From assembly GCF_034421375.1 (NCBI RefSeq), contig NZ_CP139779.1, positions 1,674,001 through 1,738,000 on the forward strand: a DNA stretch of 64,000 nt, written 5' to 3'. Below the pieces are notes generated by a model. That model worked only from the letters and a program-made list of their open reading frames with translations, was not told the DNA's origin and did no database searches. This document shows, piece after piece, positions 27,432 through 36,177 of this stretch. The stretch's first letter is position 1. Each line of letters starts with the position of its first letter. The position numbers were made by a program, and so were the translations under genes. This stretch comes from Microbacterium invictum (lineage in GTDB: Bacteria > Actinomycetota > Actinomycetes > Actinomycetales > Microbacteriaceae).

Positions 27432-28958
27432 ATGAGCACGTCCGACCCGACCATCACCACCGAGACCCAGACGCCCGACGCCGGCGCCGTCTCGATCCCC
27501 GATCGACCCCGCACCCTCGCCGAGAAGGTGTGGGAGGACCACGTGGTGGTCAAGGGTGAGAACGGTGAGCCCGACCTCATCTACATCGACCTGCACCTGG
27601 TGCACGAGGTCACGAGCCCCCAGGCGTTCGACGGCCTGCGTGCGGAGGGCCGCCCGGTCCGCCGGCTGGACCTGACGATCGCCACCGAGGATCACAACAC
27701 CCCGACGCTCGACATCGACAAGCCGATCGCCGATCTCACCAGCCGCACGCAGATCGACACCCTGCGTCGCAACGCCGAGGAGTTCGGCGTGCGCCTGCAC
27801 TCGCTCGGCGACAAGGAGCAGGGGATCGTCCACGTGGTGGGCCCGCAGCTGGGCCTGACCATGCCCGGCATCACGGTGGTCTGCGGGGATTCGCACACCT
27901 CCACCCACGGCGCCTTCGGGGCGATGGCCTTCGGGATCGGCACGAGCGAGGTCGAGCACGTCCTGGCGACGCAGACCCTGCCCCTCAAGCCCTTCAAGAC
28001 CATGGCGATCACCGTGGAGGGCACGCTGCGCCCCGGGGTGACCGCGAAGGACATCATCCTCGCCGTCATCGCGAAGATCGGCACGAACGGCGGTCAGGGC
28101 TACGTCCTGGAGTACCGCGGGTCGGCGATCCGCTCGCTGTCGATGGAGGGGCGGATGACGATCTGCAACATGTCCATCGAGGCCGGTGCCCGCGCGGGCA
28201 TGGTCGCTCCCGATGAGACGACCTTCGCCTACGTCAAGGACAAGCCCCACGCGCCGCAGGGCCGGGACTGGGAGGACGCGGTCGCCTACTGGCGGACGCT
28301 GCCGAGCGACGAGGGCGCCGTCTACGACGCCGAGGTGTTCCTCGACGCCGACGAGCTCGAGCCGTTCGTGACCTGGGGCACCAACCCCGGACAGGGTGTC
28401 TCGCTGTCGGACGTCGTTCCCTCGCCGACCGATTTCGCCGACCCCAACGACCGCGCCGCCGCCGAACGCGCGCTGGAGTACATGGCGCTCGAGCCCGGCA
28501 CCCCGATGAAGGACGTCCGGGTCGACGCGGTGTTCATGGGGTCGTGCACGAACAGCAGGATCGAAGACCTCCGCGCGTTCGCCTCGATCGTCGAGGGCCG
28601 CACGAAGGCCGAGGGGGTGCGGGTCATGGTGGTGCCGGGCTCGGCCCGCGTGCGCCTCGAGGCCGAGGCCGAGGGACTGGACAAGATCTTCACCGACTTC
28701 GGGGCCGAGTGGCGCTTCGCCGGGTGCTCGATGTGCCTGGGGATGAACCCCGACCAGCTGGCTCCCGGCGAGCGCTGCGCATCGACGTCGAACCGGAACT
28801 TCGAGGGCCGACAGGGCAAGGGCGGACGCACCCACCTCGTCTCGCCGCTCGTGGCCGCCGCCACCGCGGTGCGCGGGACGCTCTCGAGTCCCCGCGATCT
28901 CGAGGACGGACCGTCGGGCGCGCCGAGCGTCGACACCCTGACCGGGGCGGAGGCCTGA
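27432..28958 (+). CDS. leuC: 3-isopropylmalate dehydratase, large subunit
   Basis: Isomerises 2-isopropylmalate to 3-isopropylmalate in leucine synthesis, together with LeuD. 508 residues of the aconitase fold, slightly long because of an N-terminal extension of about 25 residues. [13 protein letters not shown] is near residue 153. The three 4Fe-4S ligands are Cys372 in MGSCTNSR and Cys432 and Cys435 in [16 protein letters not shown] lies before the ATG. It is preceded by a leucine-codon leader peptide and followed by leuD after one base. Confidence 0.97.
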   Translation: MSTSDPTITTETQTPDAGAVSIPDRPRTLAEKVWEDHVVVKGENGEPDLIYIDLHLVHEVTSPQAFDGLRAEGRPVRRLDLTIATEDHNTPTLDIDKPIADLTSRTQIDTLRRNAEEFGVRLHSLGDKEQGIVHVVGPQLGLTMPGITVVCGDSHTSTHGAFGAMAFGIGTSEVEHVLATQTLPLKPFKTMAITVEGTLRPGVTAKDIILAVIAKIGTNGGQGYVLEYRGSAIRSLSMEGRMTICNMSIEAGARAGMVAPDETTFAYVKDKPHAPQGRDWEDAVAYWRTLPSDEGAVYDAEVFLDADELEPFVTWGTNPGQGVSLSDVVPSPTDFADPNDRAAAERALEYMALEPGTPMKDVRVDAVFMGSCTNSRIEDLRAFASIVEGRTKAEGVRVMVVPGSARVRLEAEAEGLDKIFTDFGAEWRFAGCSMCLGMNPDQLAPGERCASTSNRNFEGRQGKGGRTHLVSPLVAAATAVRGTLSSPRDLEDGPSGAPSVDTLTGAEA

Positions 28959-28959
28959 C

Positions 28960-29580
28960 ATGGAGAAGTTCGCCACCCACACCGGCATCGTCGCGCCGCT
29001 GAAGCGCTCCGCGGTCGACACCGATCAGATCATCCCCGCGGTCTACCTCAAGCGCGTCACTAAGACCGGCTTCGAGGACGCCCTCTTCGCCAACTGGCGT
29101 CAAGATCCCGACTTCGTGCTGAACCAGGCGGTCTTCCAGGGCGCGTCGATCCTCGTCGCCGGGCCCGACTTCGGCACCGGCTCGAGCCGCGAGCACGCCG
29201 TGTGGGCGCTGCGCGACTTCGGGTTCTCGGTGATCCTCAGCCCCAAGTTCGCCGACATCTTCCGCGGGAACGCCGGCAAGCAGGGGCTGCTCACGGCGGC
29301 GATCTCCGAGGACGACCTGCACCGGATCTGGGATGCCGTGGACGCGAAGCCGGGGGTGACGATGACCGTCGACCTCGTCGAGCGCGTCGCGACCCTCGGC
29401 GACGGCGCGGACCGCGGCGCCGCGCCCCTCCAGGTGCCTTTCGAGATCGACGATTACACTAGGTGGCGGCTTCTCGAGGGGCTCGATGACATCGGGCTCA
29501 CGCTGCGCAGCGCAGACCGGATCGCGCAGTTCGAGGCCCGCCGGGAGGCGTGGCGCCCGCGGACACTCCCCGTCCGGTAA
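28960..29580 (+). CDS. leuD: 3-isopropylmalate dehydratase, small subunit
   Basis: Swivelling subunit that completes the LeuCD active site. 206 residues: [15 protein letters not shown] near residue 22, [17 protein letters not shown] (about 67-83) and the later [11 protein letters not shown] are family hallmarks. The ATG is one base after the leuC stop, so translation is coupled. The C-terminus is a little longer than in E. coli. Confidence 0.97.
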   Translation: MEKFATHTGIVAPLKRSAVDTDQIIPAVYLKRVTKTGFEDALFANWRQDPDFVLNQAVFQGASILVAGPDFGTGSSREHAVWALRDFGFSVILSPKFADIFRGNAGKQGLLTAAISEDDLHRIWDAVDAKPGVTMTVDLVERVATLGDGADRGAAPLQVPFEIDDYTRWRLLEGLDDIGLTLRSADRIAQFEARREAWRPRTLPVR

Positions 29581-29652
29581 GCCGGGATGACGGCCCACGA
29601 GGCCGATCACCCCTCGCCACCCCCTCGATGACACCGAAGTGAGGACCACCGG

Positions 29653-31035
29653 ATGAAGACCCTTCTCAGTGATGCGGCATCCCCCACGGGGGAGCACGAG
29701 ATCGCCGCGACCGAAGCCACCGGAGAGATCCTCAGCATCCGCGGCGGGCGACCGCTGCGCGGACGGGTCGACGTGAAGGGCGCGAAGAACCTCGCCACCA
29801 AGGCGATGGTCGCGGCCCTGCTCGGCGAGAGCGCGAGCATCCTGCGCGACGTCCCCGACATCAGCGACGTCAAGGTCGTCCGATCCCTCCTCGAGGCGCA
29901 CGGCGTGCGCGTGGACGACGGCGACGAGCCGGGCACGCTGCACCTCGACCCGCGCGACGCGGTGTCCGCGCACATGGAGGAGATCGACGCGCACGCCGGC
30001 GCCTCTCGCATCCCGATCCTCTTCTGCGGCCCGCTCCTGCACCTGCTCGGGCAGGCCTTCATCCCCGACCTCGGCGGCTGCCGCATCGGAGACCGGCCGA
30101 TCAACTTCCACCTCGATGCGCTCCGCAATTTCGGTGCGGTCGTGGAGAAGCTCCCGAGCGGCATCCGGCTGTCGGCACCCGACGGACTGCACGGCGCGAA
30201 CATCGAGCTTCCCTATCCGAGCGTCGGCGCGACGGAGCAGGTGCTGCTCACCGCCGTTCGCGCCCGCGGCGTGACGGAGCTGCGCAACGCCGCGATCGAA
30301 CCCGAGATCATGGATCTCATCGCGGTCCTGCAGAAGATGGGCGCCATCATCTCCTACGAGCCCAATCGCGTCATCCTCATCGAGGGGGTTCCGAGCCTCA
30401 GCGGCTACGACCACCGGTGCATCTTCGACCGCAACGAGGCCGCATCCTGGGCCTGCGCGGCACTGGCCACCGACGGCGACATCTTCGTCTCGGGCGCACG
30501 CCAGCAGGAGATGCTCACCTTCCTCAACGTCTTCCGCAAGGCCGGCGGATCCTTCGACATCGGCGAGGACGGCATCCGGTTCCGCCGCGGCGACGCCCTT
30601 CGGCCGGTCATGGTCGAGACGGACGTCCACCCCGGCTTCATGACCGACTGGCAGCAGCCCCTCATCGTCGCGCTCACGCAGGCCCAGGGCCGGTCCGTCG
30701 TGCACGAGACGGTGTACGAGAACCGCCTGGGATTCACCGCGGCGCTGAACAAGATGGGCGCGGACATCCAGGTCCACGCTCAGGGGCTCGACATGCCGGG
30801 CCGCCGGGTTCCGCGTCGCGCGCTCGAGCAGGCCGCCGTCATCAACGGCCCGACGCCTCTGCACGGCGCCGACGTCGTGGTGCCCGACCTCCGCGGTGGG
30901 TACAGCTACGTCATCGCCGCCCTGGCGGCGGAGGGCGAGTCCACGGTCCGCAACGTCGGGATCATCCGGCGCGGGTACGAGAAGTTCTTCGCCAAGCTGG
31001 ACGCCGTCGGCGCCGACTTCCGCGTCGTCGGGTGA
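29653..31035 (+). CDS. murA: UDP-N-acetylglucosamine 1-carboxyvinyltransferase
   Basis: First committed step of peptidoglycan synthesis: transfers enolpyruvate from PEP to UDP-GlcNAc. 460 residues with an N-terminal extension of about 25. KGAKNLATKAMVAALLG is the substrate Lys/Asn region. The PEP-binding Cys143 in LGGCRIGDRPI is present, so the enzyme should be of the fosfomycin-sensitive type (inference; mycobacteria have Asp here). The C-terminal GGYSYVIAALAAEGES is normal. The start follows a GTGAGGA six bases upstream. It precedes plsC by 4 bases. Confidence 0.96.
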   Translation: MKTLLSDAASPTGEHEIAATEATGEILSIRGGRPLRGRVDVKGAKNLATKAMVAALLGESASILRDVPDISDVKVVRSLLEAHGVRVDDGDEPGTLHLDPRDAVSAHMEEIDAHAGASRIPILFCGPLLHLLGQAFIPDLGGCRIGDRPINFHLDALRNFGAVVEKLPSGIRLSAPDGLHGANIELPYPSVGATEQVLLTAVRARGVTELRNAAIEPEIMDLIAVLQKMGAIISYEPNRVILIEGVPSLSGYDHRCIFDRNEAASWACAALATDGDIFVSGARQQEMLTFLNVFRKAGGSFDIGEDGIRFRRGDALRPVMVETDVHPGFMTDWQQPLIVALTQAQGRSVVHETVYENRLGFTAALNKMGADIQVHAQGLDMPGRRVPRRALEQAAVINGPTPLHGADVVVPDLRGGYSYVIAALAAEGESTVRNVGIIRRGYEKFFAKLDAVGADFRVVG

Positions 31036-31039
31036 CCCG

Positions 31040-31816
31040 GTGACCACTCCGACCCCGAAGGCCCCGGGATCCGGCGCCGAGGAGAAGCGACGTCCGAGCG
31101 TCTTCTGGCCGCTCGCCGCGATCATCGTTCCCGCGATGGGACTTCTCGCCCGTGTCGAGGTCGAGGGCGGCGAGAACCTGCCGCGCGACGGCGCGTACGT
31201 CGTCGCCCCCAATCACTGCAGCGAGATCGATCCGCTCATCGTCGCCGTCGCCGTCTGGCGCGAGGGACGCGCGCCGCGCTTCATGGCGAAGGAGAGCCTG
31301 TTCCGGGTTCCGGTTCTGGGAGCCGTGCTCCGGGCCACCGGGATGGTCCCCGTGGCGCGCACGTCATCGGTCGGGGGATCGCGGCAGACCATCGAGAGCT
31401 CCCGCACCCTCGTGCAGCACGGCCGAGGCGTCATCGTGTATCCCGAAGGCTCTCTCACCCGCGACCCCGACATGTGGCCGATGCGGGGGAAGACCGGCGC
31501 CGTCCGGCTGGCGCTGGCCGGTGGCATCCCTCTCATCCCCGTCGCCCACTGGGGCGCGCAGGAGATCCTGCCGAGGTACGGAAGGCTGCGCCTGTGGCCG
31601 CCGCGCCGGCGGGTCCGGGTCGTCTTCGGCGAGCCGATGGACCTCTCCGCCTACACGGCCACGCAGACGCAGCCGGCGACGCTCGTTGCGGCGACCGATG
31701 TGCTGATGGGGCGCATCGCCGACCTCCTCTCCGGTCTGCGGGGCCTCCCGGCTCCCGCCGAGAGGTGGAATCCGTCCGCGCACGGGCAGAAGGAGACGGG
31801 GCGTCTTGAGCCGTAG
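31040..31816 (+). CDS. plsC: 1-acyl-sn-glycerol-3-phosphate acyltransferase
   Basis: Membrane-associated acyltransferase making phosphatidic acid. 258 residues from GTG 31040, four bases after the murA stop. A hydrophobic helix at about 18-35 is followed by motif I NHCSEID (H-x4-D), motif II FMAKESLFRVP, and motif III YPEGSLTRD; IPLIPVAHWG is motif IV. Its product pathway starts from glycerol 3-phosphate, made by the next gene gpsA, with which it overlaps by 11 bases. Whether it prefers G3P or lysophosphatidate cannot be told. Confidence 0.9.
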   Translation: MTTPTPKAPGSGAEEKRRPSVFWPLAAIIVPAMGLLARVEVEGGENLPRDGAYVVAPNHCSEIDPLIVAVAVWREGRAPRFMAKESLFRVPVLGAVLRATGMVPVARTSSVGGSRQTIESSRTLVQHGRGVIVYPEGSLTRDPDMWPMRGKTGAVRLALAGGIPLIPVAHWGAQEILPRYGRLRLWPPRRRVRVVFGEPMDLSAYTATQTQPATLVAATDVLMGRIADLLSGLRGLPAPAERWNPSAHGQKETGRLEP

Positions 31817-32945
31817 GCACGACGCCGATCGTCCGCGGGTCGCGGTCGTGGGAGCCGGGAGCTGGGGCACCACGTTCGGGAAGATCCTCGCCGACGGCGG
31901 TGCGAGCGTCATGATGTGGGCCCGGCGACCGGAACTCGCGCACGAGATCAACGAGGCCAAGCGCAACAGTCAGTACCTCCCCGGTATCAACCTGCCGCGC
32001 TCGATGATGGCGACCCCTCATCTGTCCGAGGCGCTCGAGGGAGCCGAGCAGGTCTTCCTGTCGGTGCCGAGCCAGGCGCTGCGCGAGAACCTCAAGGCGG
32101 TGCGGCCGCTGATCTCGTCGAGTGACGCGCCCGTGGTCTCGCTGATGAAGGGCGTCGAGCGGCGCACCGGGCTCCGGATGAGCCAGGTGATCCAGCAGGA
32201 GCTGCACTGCGACCCGGCGCGGATCGCCGTGGCATCCGGGCCGAATCTGGCCCTCGAGATCGCCCGCGAACAGCCGACGGCCGCCGTGATCTCCTCGCTC
32301 AGCCAGGAGACGGCGGACGCCGTCGCGCGGCGCGCGCGGAACGGGTACTTCCGCTCCTTCGTGAACACGGACGTCATCGGAACCGAGTTCGGCGGCGTCT
32401 TGAAGAACCTGATCGCGGTGGCGATCGGGATCGTCGACGGTGTCGGATACGGCGAGAACACCAAGGCGTCCATCATCACGCGCGGCCTCGTGGAGATGAC
32501 CGACTTCGCCGTGGCGCAGGGCGCGCACCCCGAGACGCTCCAGGGCCTCGCCGGCCTCGGCGACCTCATCGCGACCTGCCAGTCGCCGCTCAGCCGCAAC
32601 AACACCGCAGGGCGCCTGCTCGGTCAGGGATACAGCTTCCAGGATGTGGTCAAGCAGATGGAGCAGACCGCGGAGGGTCTGGCGTCGGTCGCACCGATCC
32701 TCCAGCTCGCCCGCGGAGCCGACGTCGACATGCCGATCGTGGAACAGGTCAAGCGCGTGCTCGACGGCACGATGGACCCGCGCGAGATCGCTCCGCATCT
32801 GACGACCGACGACGATGACGAACCCCAAGGGGAGAGGACCGGTAATGGACAAGCCCGCGGTGGTGGTGCTGTTTGGCGGTCGATCCAGCGAGCACTCGAT
32901 CAGCTCCGCCACGGCGGGGGGAGTGCTGCGGGCGATCGACCGTGA
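31806..32945 (+). CDS. gpsA: Glycerol-3-phosphate dehydrogenase [NAD(P)+]
   Basis: Reduces dihydroxyacetone phosphate to sn-glycerol 3-phosphate for phospholipids. 379 residues against a usual 330-345. The Rossmann loop VAVVGAGSWGTTFG, VPSQALR, MKGVE, and the catalytic Lys in GGVLKNLIAVAIGIVDG and TRGLVEM are present. The start is TTG 31806; AAGGAG lies about ten bases upstream. The last ~45 residues (after DPREIAPHL, acidic DDDDE then Gly/Arg-rich) have no family counterpart I recognise and are encoded inside the ddl gene, which gives a 101-base same-strand overlap. Confidence 0.92.
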   Translation: MSRRHDADRPRVAVVGAGSWGTTFGKILADGGASVMMWARRPELAHEINEAKRNSQYLPGINLPRSMMATPHLSEALEGAEQVFLSVPSQALRENLKAVRPLISSSDAPVVSLMKGVERRTGLRMSQVIQQELHCDPARIAVASGPNLALEIAREQPTAAVISSLSQETADAVARRARNGYFRSFVNTDVIGTEFGGVLKNLIAVAIGIVDGVGYGENTKASIITRGLVEMTDFAVAQGAHPETLQGLAGLGDLIATCQSPLSRNNTAGRLLGQGYSFQDVVKQMEQTAEGLASVAPILQLARGADVDMPIVEQVKRVLDGTMDPREIAPHLTTDDDDEPQGERTGNGQARGGGAVWRSIQRALDQLRHGGGSAAGDRP

Positions 32946-33933
32946 CCGCTATCGGGTGATCCCGGTGGGGATCACCCGGGCAGGCGCCTTCGTGCTCGAA
33001 GTCGACGACCCCGATCGGTTCGCCCTGGACGCCGAGCGTCTGCCCGAGGTCGTCGACAACGGCACGCGGATCCTGTGGCCCGAGGCGGGCGGGGAACGAC
33101 GGCTCCGCGTGCGACGCGCCGACGACACCGTCGACGATCTCGGCGACGTCGACGTGGTGCTGCCGATCCTCCACGGCGTGCACGGCGAGGACGGCACGGT
33201 GCAGGGTTTCCTCGACACCCTCGACCTGCCCTACGCCGGCGGTGGCGTGCTCGATTCGGCGCTCTGCATGGACAAGCACTTCATGAAGATCGTGCTGCAG
33301 GCGGCGGGGATCCCGGTCGCGCCGTGGACGACCGTGACCCCGACCCGGTGGGAGCGCGAAGAGCAGGCGGTGCGCCGGGAGGCGGCCGAACTCGGCTACC
33401 CGGTGTTCGTCAAGCCCGCGCGGGCGGGTTCGAGCGTCGGAGTGTCAAAGGTGGCGGGAGACGCCGAGCTGGCGTCCGCGCTGCAGAAGGCCTTCGCCGA
33501 GGACGACAAGGTGCTCATCGAAGCGGCCATCGTGGGGCGCGAGATCGAGGTGGCGATTCTCGAGGGGCGCCACGGTGGGGCGCCGCGGGCGTCGCTGCCC
33601 GGCGAGATCGTCCTGACCACACGCGAGTTCTACGACTTCGAGGGGAAGTACCTCGGCGGCGACGGGGCGGAGGTCGTGTGCCCGGCGGCGCTGGCGGATG
33701 CGGAGGTCCGCGCCGTGCAGGAGCTCGGCGTGCGCGCCTTCGACGCAGTCGCCGGACGGGGGCTGGCGCGGGTGGACTTCTTCCTCGCCGCCGACGGCCT
33801 TTACGTGAACGAGCTCAACACCATGCCGGGGTTCACGCCGATCTCGATGTTCCCGAAATGCTGGATCGCCTCGGGGATGACCTATCCCGAGCTGATCGGC
33901 GAGCTCGTCGACACGGCGCGCGAGCGGCGCTGA
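32845..33933 (+). CDS. ddl: D-alanine--D-alanine ligase
   Basis: ATP-grasp ligase making D-Ala-D-Ala for peptidoglycan. 362 residues from ATG 32845 with GGAGAGG upstream; an earlier in-frame ATG 32815 lacks a ribosome site. Motifs: LFGGRSSEHSIS, LPILHGVHGEDGTVQG, MDKHFMK, VKPARAGSSVGVSK (ATP binding), RVDFFL, and NELNTMPGFTP (metal and D-Ala). The type A D-Ala motif with Tyr is in EFYDFEGKY, so it should make D-Ala-D-Ala, not D-Ala-D-lactate. It begins inside gpsA. Confidence 0.96.
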   Translation: MDKPAVVVLFGGRSSEHSISSATAGGVLRAIDRDRYRVIPVGITRAGAFVLEVDDPDRFALDAERLPEVVDNGTRILWPEAGGERRLRVRRADDTVDDLGDVDVVLPILHGVHGEDGTVQGFLDTLDLPYAGGGVLDSALCMDKHFMKIVLQAAGIPVAPWTTVTPTRWEREEQAVRREAAELGYPVFVKPARAGSSVGVSKVAGDAELASALQKAFAEDDKVLIEAAIVGREIEVAILEGRHGGAPRASLPGEIVLTTREFYDFEGKYLGGDGAEVVCPAALADAEVRAVQELGVRAFDAVAGRGLARVDFFLAADGLYVNELNTMPGFTPISMFPKCWIASGMTYPELIGELVDTARERR

Positions 33934-33955
33934 GACGCCACGTCCGTCCGTGCGC

Positions 33956-33980
33956 GACGTGATCGGCGGGGAGTCACGTC
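33956..33980. terminator. Possible bidirectional terminator after ddl
   Basis: GACGTGA and TCACGTC form a 7-bp stem with an 11-base loop between convergent ddl and the DUF3515 gene, touching the latter's stop codon. Confidence 0.4.
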
Positions 33981-34455
33981 AGTCCAGCAGGGTCTCGGTC
34001 GAGGTGCACTCGGATTCGCGGGGGAGCAGCGACACGATCGGCCCGAGGGTGGACAGCACCTCGTTGGGGGAGACCACGCTGTTGTCGGCGTAGACCTCCA
34101 CTGCCGGCGTCCGCCCGTAGCTGCGGATGAGGTAGCGGGGGGGATCGCTCTCGTCGAGGATCCAATCCACTCCGCCGAGCGTGATGCAGCGCGCCTCGGT
34201 CGGGCCCGGGGGCTCGACGCCGCAGGTGAGGATGACCGAGGTCGGCGTGCCCCACGCGCCGGTCGCCTGTGCGTCGGTCCACCGCCGTTCCTGGCCGTCG
34301 ACCTCGGCGGGGAGGCGGACCGTGACCTCGGCGCAGAGCGGGTCGTCGGCGTCGTCCGCGGCGGGAACCGACACCGTCCCCGCGCACGACGACAGCGTCA
34401 GTGCCGCGCCGACGGCAAGCGCGACGAACGGCATACGATGACGGGACAGGCGCAC
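33979..34455 (-). CDS. DUF3515-type lipoprotein
   Basis: 158 residues. The N-terminus MRLSRHRMPF, a hydrophobic stretch and the lipobox LSSC at residue 23 mark a lipoprotein anchored outside the membrane. The domain contains GTPTSVILTCGVEPPGP and a conserved Trp/Tyr-rich segment that fits DUF3515, found only in actinobacteria next to ddl and thiL, as here. Function unknown. The GTG start is leaderless (TAGCCT six bases upstream on the minus strand). Two further Cys near 83 and 91 and one near the C-terminus may form disulphides. Confidence 0.85.
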   Translation of the reverse strand: MRLSRHRMPFVALAVGAALTLSSCAGTVSVPAADDADDPLCAEVTVRLPAEVDGQERRWTDAQATGAWGTPTSVILTCGVEPPGPTEARCITLGGVDWILDESDPPRYLIRSYGRTPAVEVYADNSVVSPNEVLSTLGPIVSLLPRESECTSTETLLD

Positions 34456-34461
34456 ACGACC

Positions 34462-34467
34462 AGGCTA
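34462..34467 (-). promoter_or_regulatory. -10 element TAGCCT of the DUF3515 gene (leaderless)
   Basis: On the minus strand TAGCCT ends 6 bases before GTG 34455. Only 42 bases separate this start from the divergent thiL start, so the two promoters nearly touch. Confidence 0.55.
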
Positions 34468-34485
34468 ACCCCGGCTGCCGGTGGG

Positions 34486-34491
34486 TACGGT
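34486..34491 (+). promoter_or_regulatory. -10 element TACGGT of thiL (leaderless)
   Basis: TACGGT ends exactly 6 bases before GTG 34498. Confidence 0.55.
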
Positions 34492-34497
34492 GAGAGG

Positions 34498-35478
34498 GTG
34501 AGCGCACCGGACCCCGTCGTCGGCGACCTGTCCGAGGGCGAGATCCTCGCTCGCATCCTCGGCCGTCTCGCTCCCTCGCACGCGCTCCTCGGCCCCGGGG
34601 ACGACGCCGCCGTGCTCGCCGCGCCGGGAGGCCGCATCGTCGCCAGTGTCGACACGCTCGTCCACGGCCCCGACTTCCGCCTGGCGTGGTCGTCGGCGGC
34701 GGATCTGGGATGGAAGGCCGCCGCGGTCAACCTCGCCGACATCGCCGCGATGGGTGCGCGCCCCACGGCTCTGCTCGTGGCCCTCGCCATGCCCGATGAC
34801 ACGCCGGTCGCGTTCGTCGAGGGGCTCGCCGACGGTCTGCGCGCGGGCTGCGACGCGCTCGCACCCGGCGCCGCGGTCGAGGGGGGCGACCTCACCGTGT
34901 CGGACACCCTGACGATCGCCGTGACGGCACTCGGCGTGCTGGAGGGGAGCGCGGCGGTCACACGCAGCGGTGCCCGTCCTGGAGACGTGGTGGCGGTGTG
35001 CGGAGAACTGGGGCAGGCCGCGCGGGGTCTGGCGATCCTCTTCGACCGGTTCCGCGTCGACGGACGCCCCGTCCCGGTCACCGCGCTGACCGACGCGGAT
35101 GCCGCGCTCGTGAGCGCGCAGCTGCGACCGCATCCCCCGATCGCCGCCGGCGTCGTGGCGGCCGCGCACGGCGCCACGGCGATGATGGATGTCTCGGACG
35201 GCCTGAGCCTAGACGCCTCCCGCCTCGCCCGCGCCTCCGGCGTGACCGTCGCCCTTCGGTCCGATGCGCTGGGGGCGGATCCCGACGCGGCGCTGACGGG
35301 CGGGGAGGACCATGCGCTGCTGGCGACCTTCCCCGCGGCGGCGGGGCCGGCCCCCGGTTTCCGCGTGATCGGAACCGTCGTCGCCCGCGGGGACCACTCG
35401 CTCCTCGTCGACGGCGGGCCGTTCGACGGACGGGGCGGCTGGGACCCCTATCGGGACTGGGACGCGGTCTCGGGCTGA
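34498..35478 (+). CDS. thiL: Thiamine-monophosphate kinase
   Basis: ATP-dependent phosphorylation of thiamine monophosphate to the active diphosphate. 326 residues of the PurM/ThiL fold: GPGDDAAVLAAPGG with metal-binding Asp residues, SVDTLVHGPDFR, GWKAAAVNLADIAAMGARP, VEGGDLTVSD, MMDVSDGLSLDASR and TGGEDHALLATFP are all there. GTG 34498 is chosen over an upstream in-frame ATG (34438) because it sits six bases from a TACGGT hexamer and matches the normal start of the family. The 3' end overlaps the convergent rsmD gene by 31 bases. Confidence 0.95.
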   Translation: MSAPDPVVGDLSEGEILARILGRLAPSHALLGPGDDAAVLAAPGGRIVASVDTLVHGPDFRLAWSSAADLGWKAAAVNLADIAAMGARPTALLVALAMPDDTPVAFVEGLADGLRAGCDALAPGAAVEGGDLTVSDTLTIAVTALGVLEGSAAVTRSGARPGDVVAVCGELGQAARGLAILFDRFRVDGRPVPVTALTDADAALVSAQLRPHPPIAAGVVAAAHGATAMMDVSDGLSLDASRLARASGVTVALRSDALGADPDAALTGGEDHALLATFPAAAGPAPGFRVIGTVVARGDHSLLVDGGPFDGRGGWDPYRDWDAVSG

Positions 35479-36053
35479 GAGGCGTCCCGGGAGGCCCACC
35501 ACAGCGTCGTGTCGCCGTATCGGCGGTCGCGTCGGGCCGTCAGACCCGCGGGCCACGCGGGTGCCGTCGATCGTGCGCCGCGTTCGACGATCACCGTGGC
35601 CTCGGGCGACAGGGCGGGCACGAGGAGCTGTAGGTTCGTCCTCAGCTCGGCGTCGGAGAGGTCGTAGGGCGGGTCGAGGAAGACGAGGTCGAAGACGCCG
35701 ACGGGTGCCGAACGGAGATAGGCGTCGACCCCGACACGGTGTACCGCGATGCGCGCCGGATCATCGGAGCCGCGGAGCGCAGCGTGGATCCGGGCGGCGT
35801 TGCGTCGAATGACCGTCACCGCTCGCGGAGCCTTCTCGACGAGGTCGACCGTCATCGCGCCCCGACTGGCGGCTTCGAGACCGAGCGCACCGGATCCGGC
35901 GTACAGATCCAGCACCCGGGCGCCGCGGATCAGGTCCGACGCGTCCAGCGCCCCGAAGAGCGATTCCCGGACGCGGTCGCTCGTCGGCCGGGTGCCGGCA
36001 TCGGGGACGTCGAGGGTGAGGGATCCTGCCCGTCCGGAGATGATGCGGGTCAC
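35448..36053 (-). CDS. rsmD: 16S rRNA (guanine966-N2)-methyltransferase
   Basis: Methylates G966 of 16S rRNA using S-adenosylmethionine. 201 residues starting VTRIISGRAGSLTL, the canonical N-terminus, from GTG 36053. TRPTSDRVRESLF, the SAM motif VLDLYAGSGALGLEAASRGA and the catalytic DPPY in LVFLDPPYDL are intact. The start is leaderless (TATCGT seven bases upstream on the minus strand). rsmD commonly neighbours recG and coaD; here it faces away from them. Its stop lies 31 bases inside the thiL coding region. Confidence 0.95.
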   Translation of the reverse strand: MTRIISGRAGSLTLDVPDAGTRPTSDRVRESLFGALDASDLIRGARVLDLYAGSGALGLEAASRGAMTVDLVEKAPRAVTVIRRNAARIHAALRGSDDPARIAVHRVGVDAYLRSAPVGVFDLVFLDPPYDLSDAELRTNLQLLVPALSPEATVIVERGARSTAPAWPAGLTARRDRRYGDTTLWWASRDASQPETASQSR

Positions 36054-36060
36054 CCGCACC

Positions 36061-36066
36061 ACGATA
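36061..36066 (-). promoter_or_regulatory. -10 element TATCGT of rsmD (leaderless)
   Basis: On the minus strand TATCGT ends 7 bases before GTG 36053. Confidence 0.5.
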
Positions 36067-36116
36067 CCGATGACGACACGACCCTCCGCCTGCGCGGTCC
36101 GGGTCGACGCTGTCCC

Positions 36117-36122
36117 TAGGAT
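36117..36122 (+). promoter_or_regulatory. Candidate -10 element TAGGAT of the lipoprotein gene
   Basis: TAGGAT predicts a start near 36129 and a leader of about 50 bases that includes AGGAG before ATG 36178. Confidence 0.45.
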
Positions 36123-36177
36123 GACGCGTGCGGAGCGAGATCTCGTCCGCACCCCTCTTCGTCTCCAGGAGCCGTCG

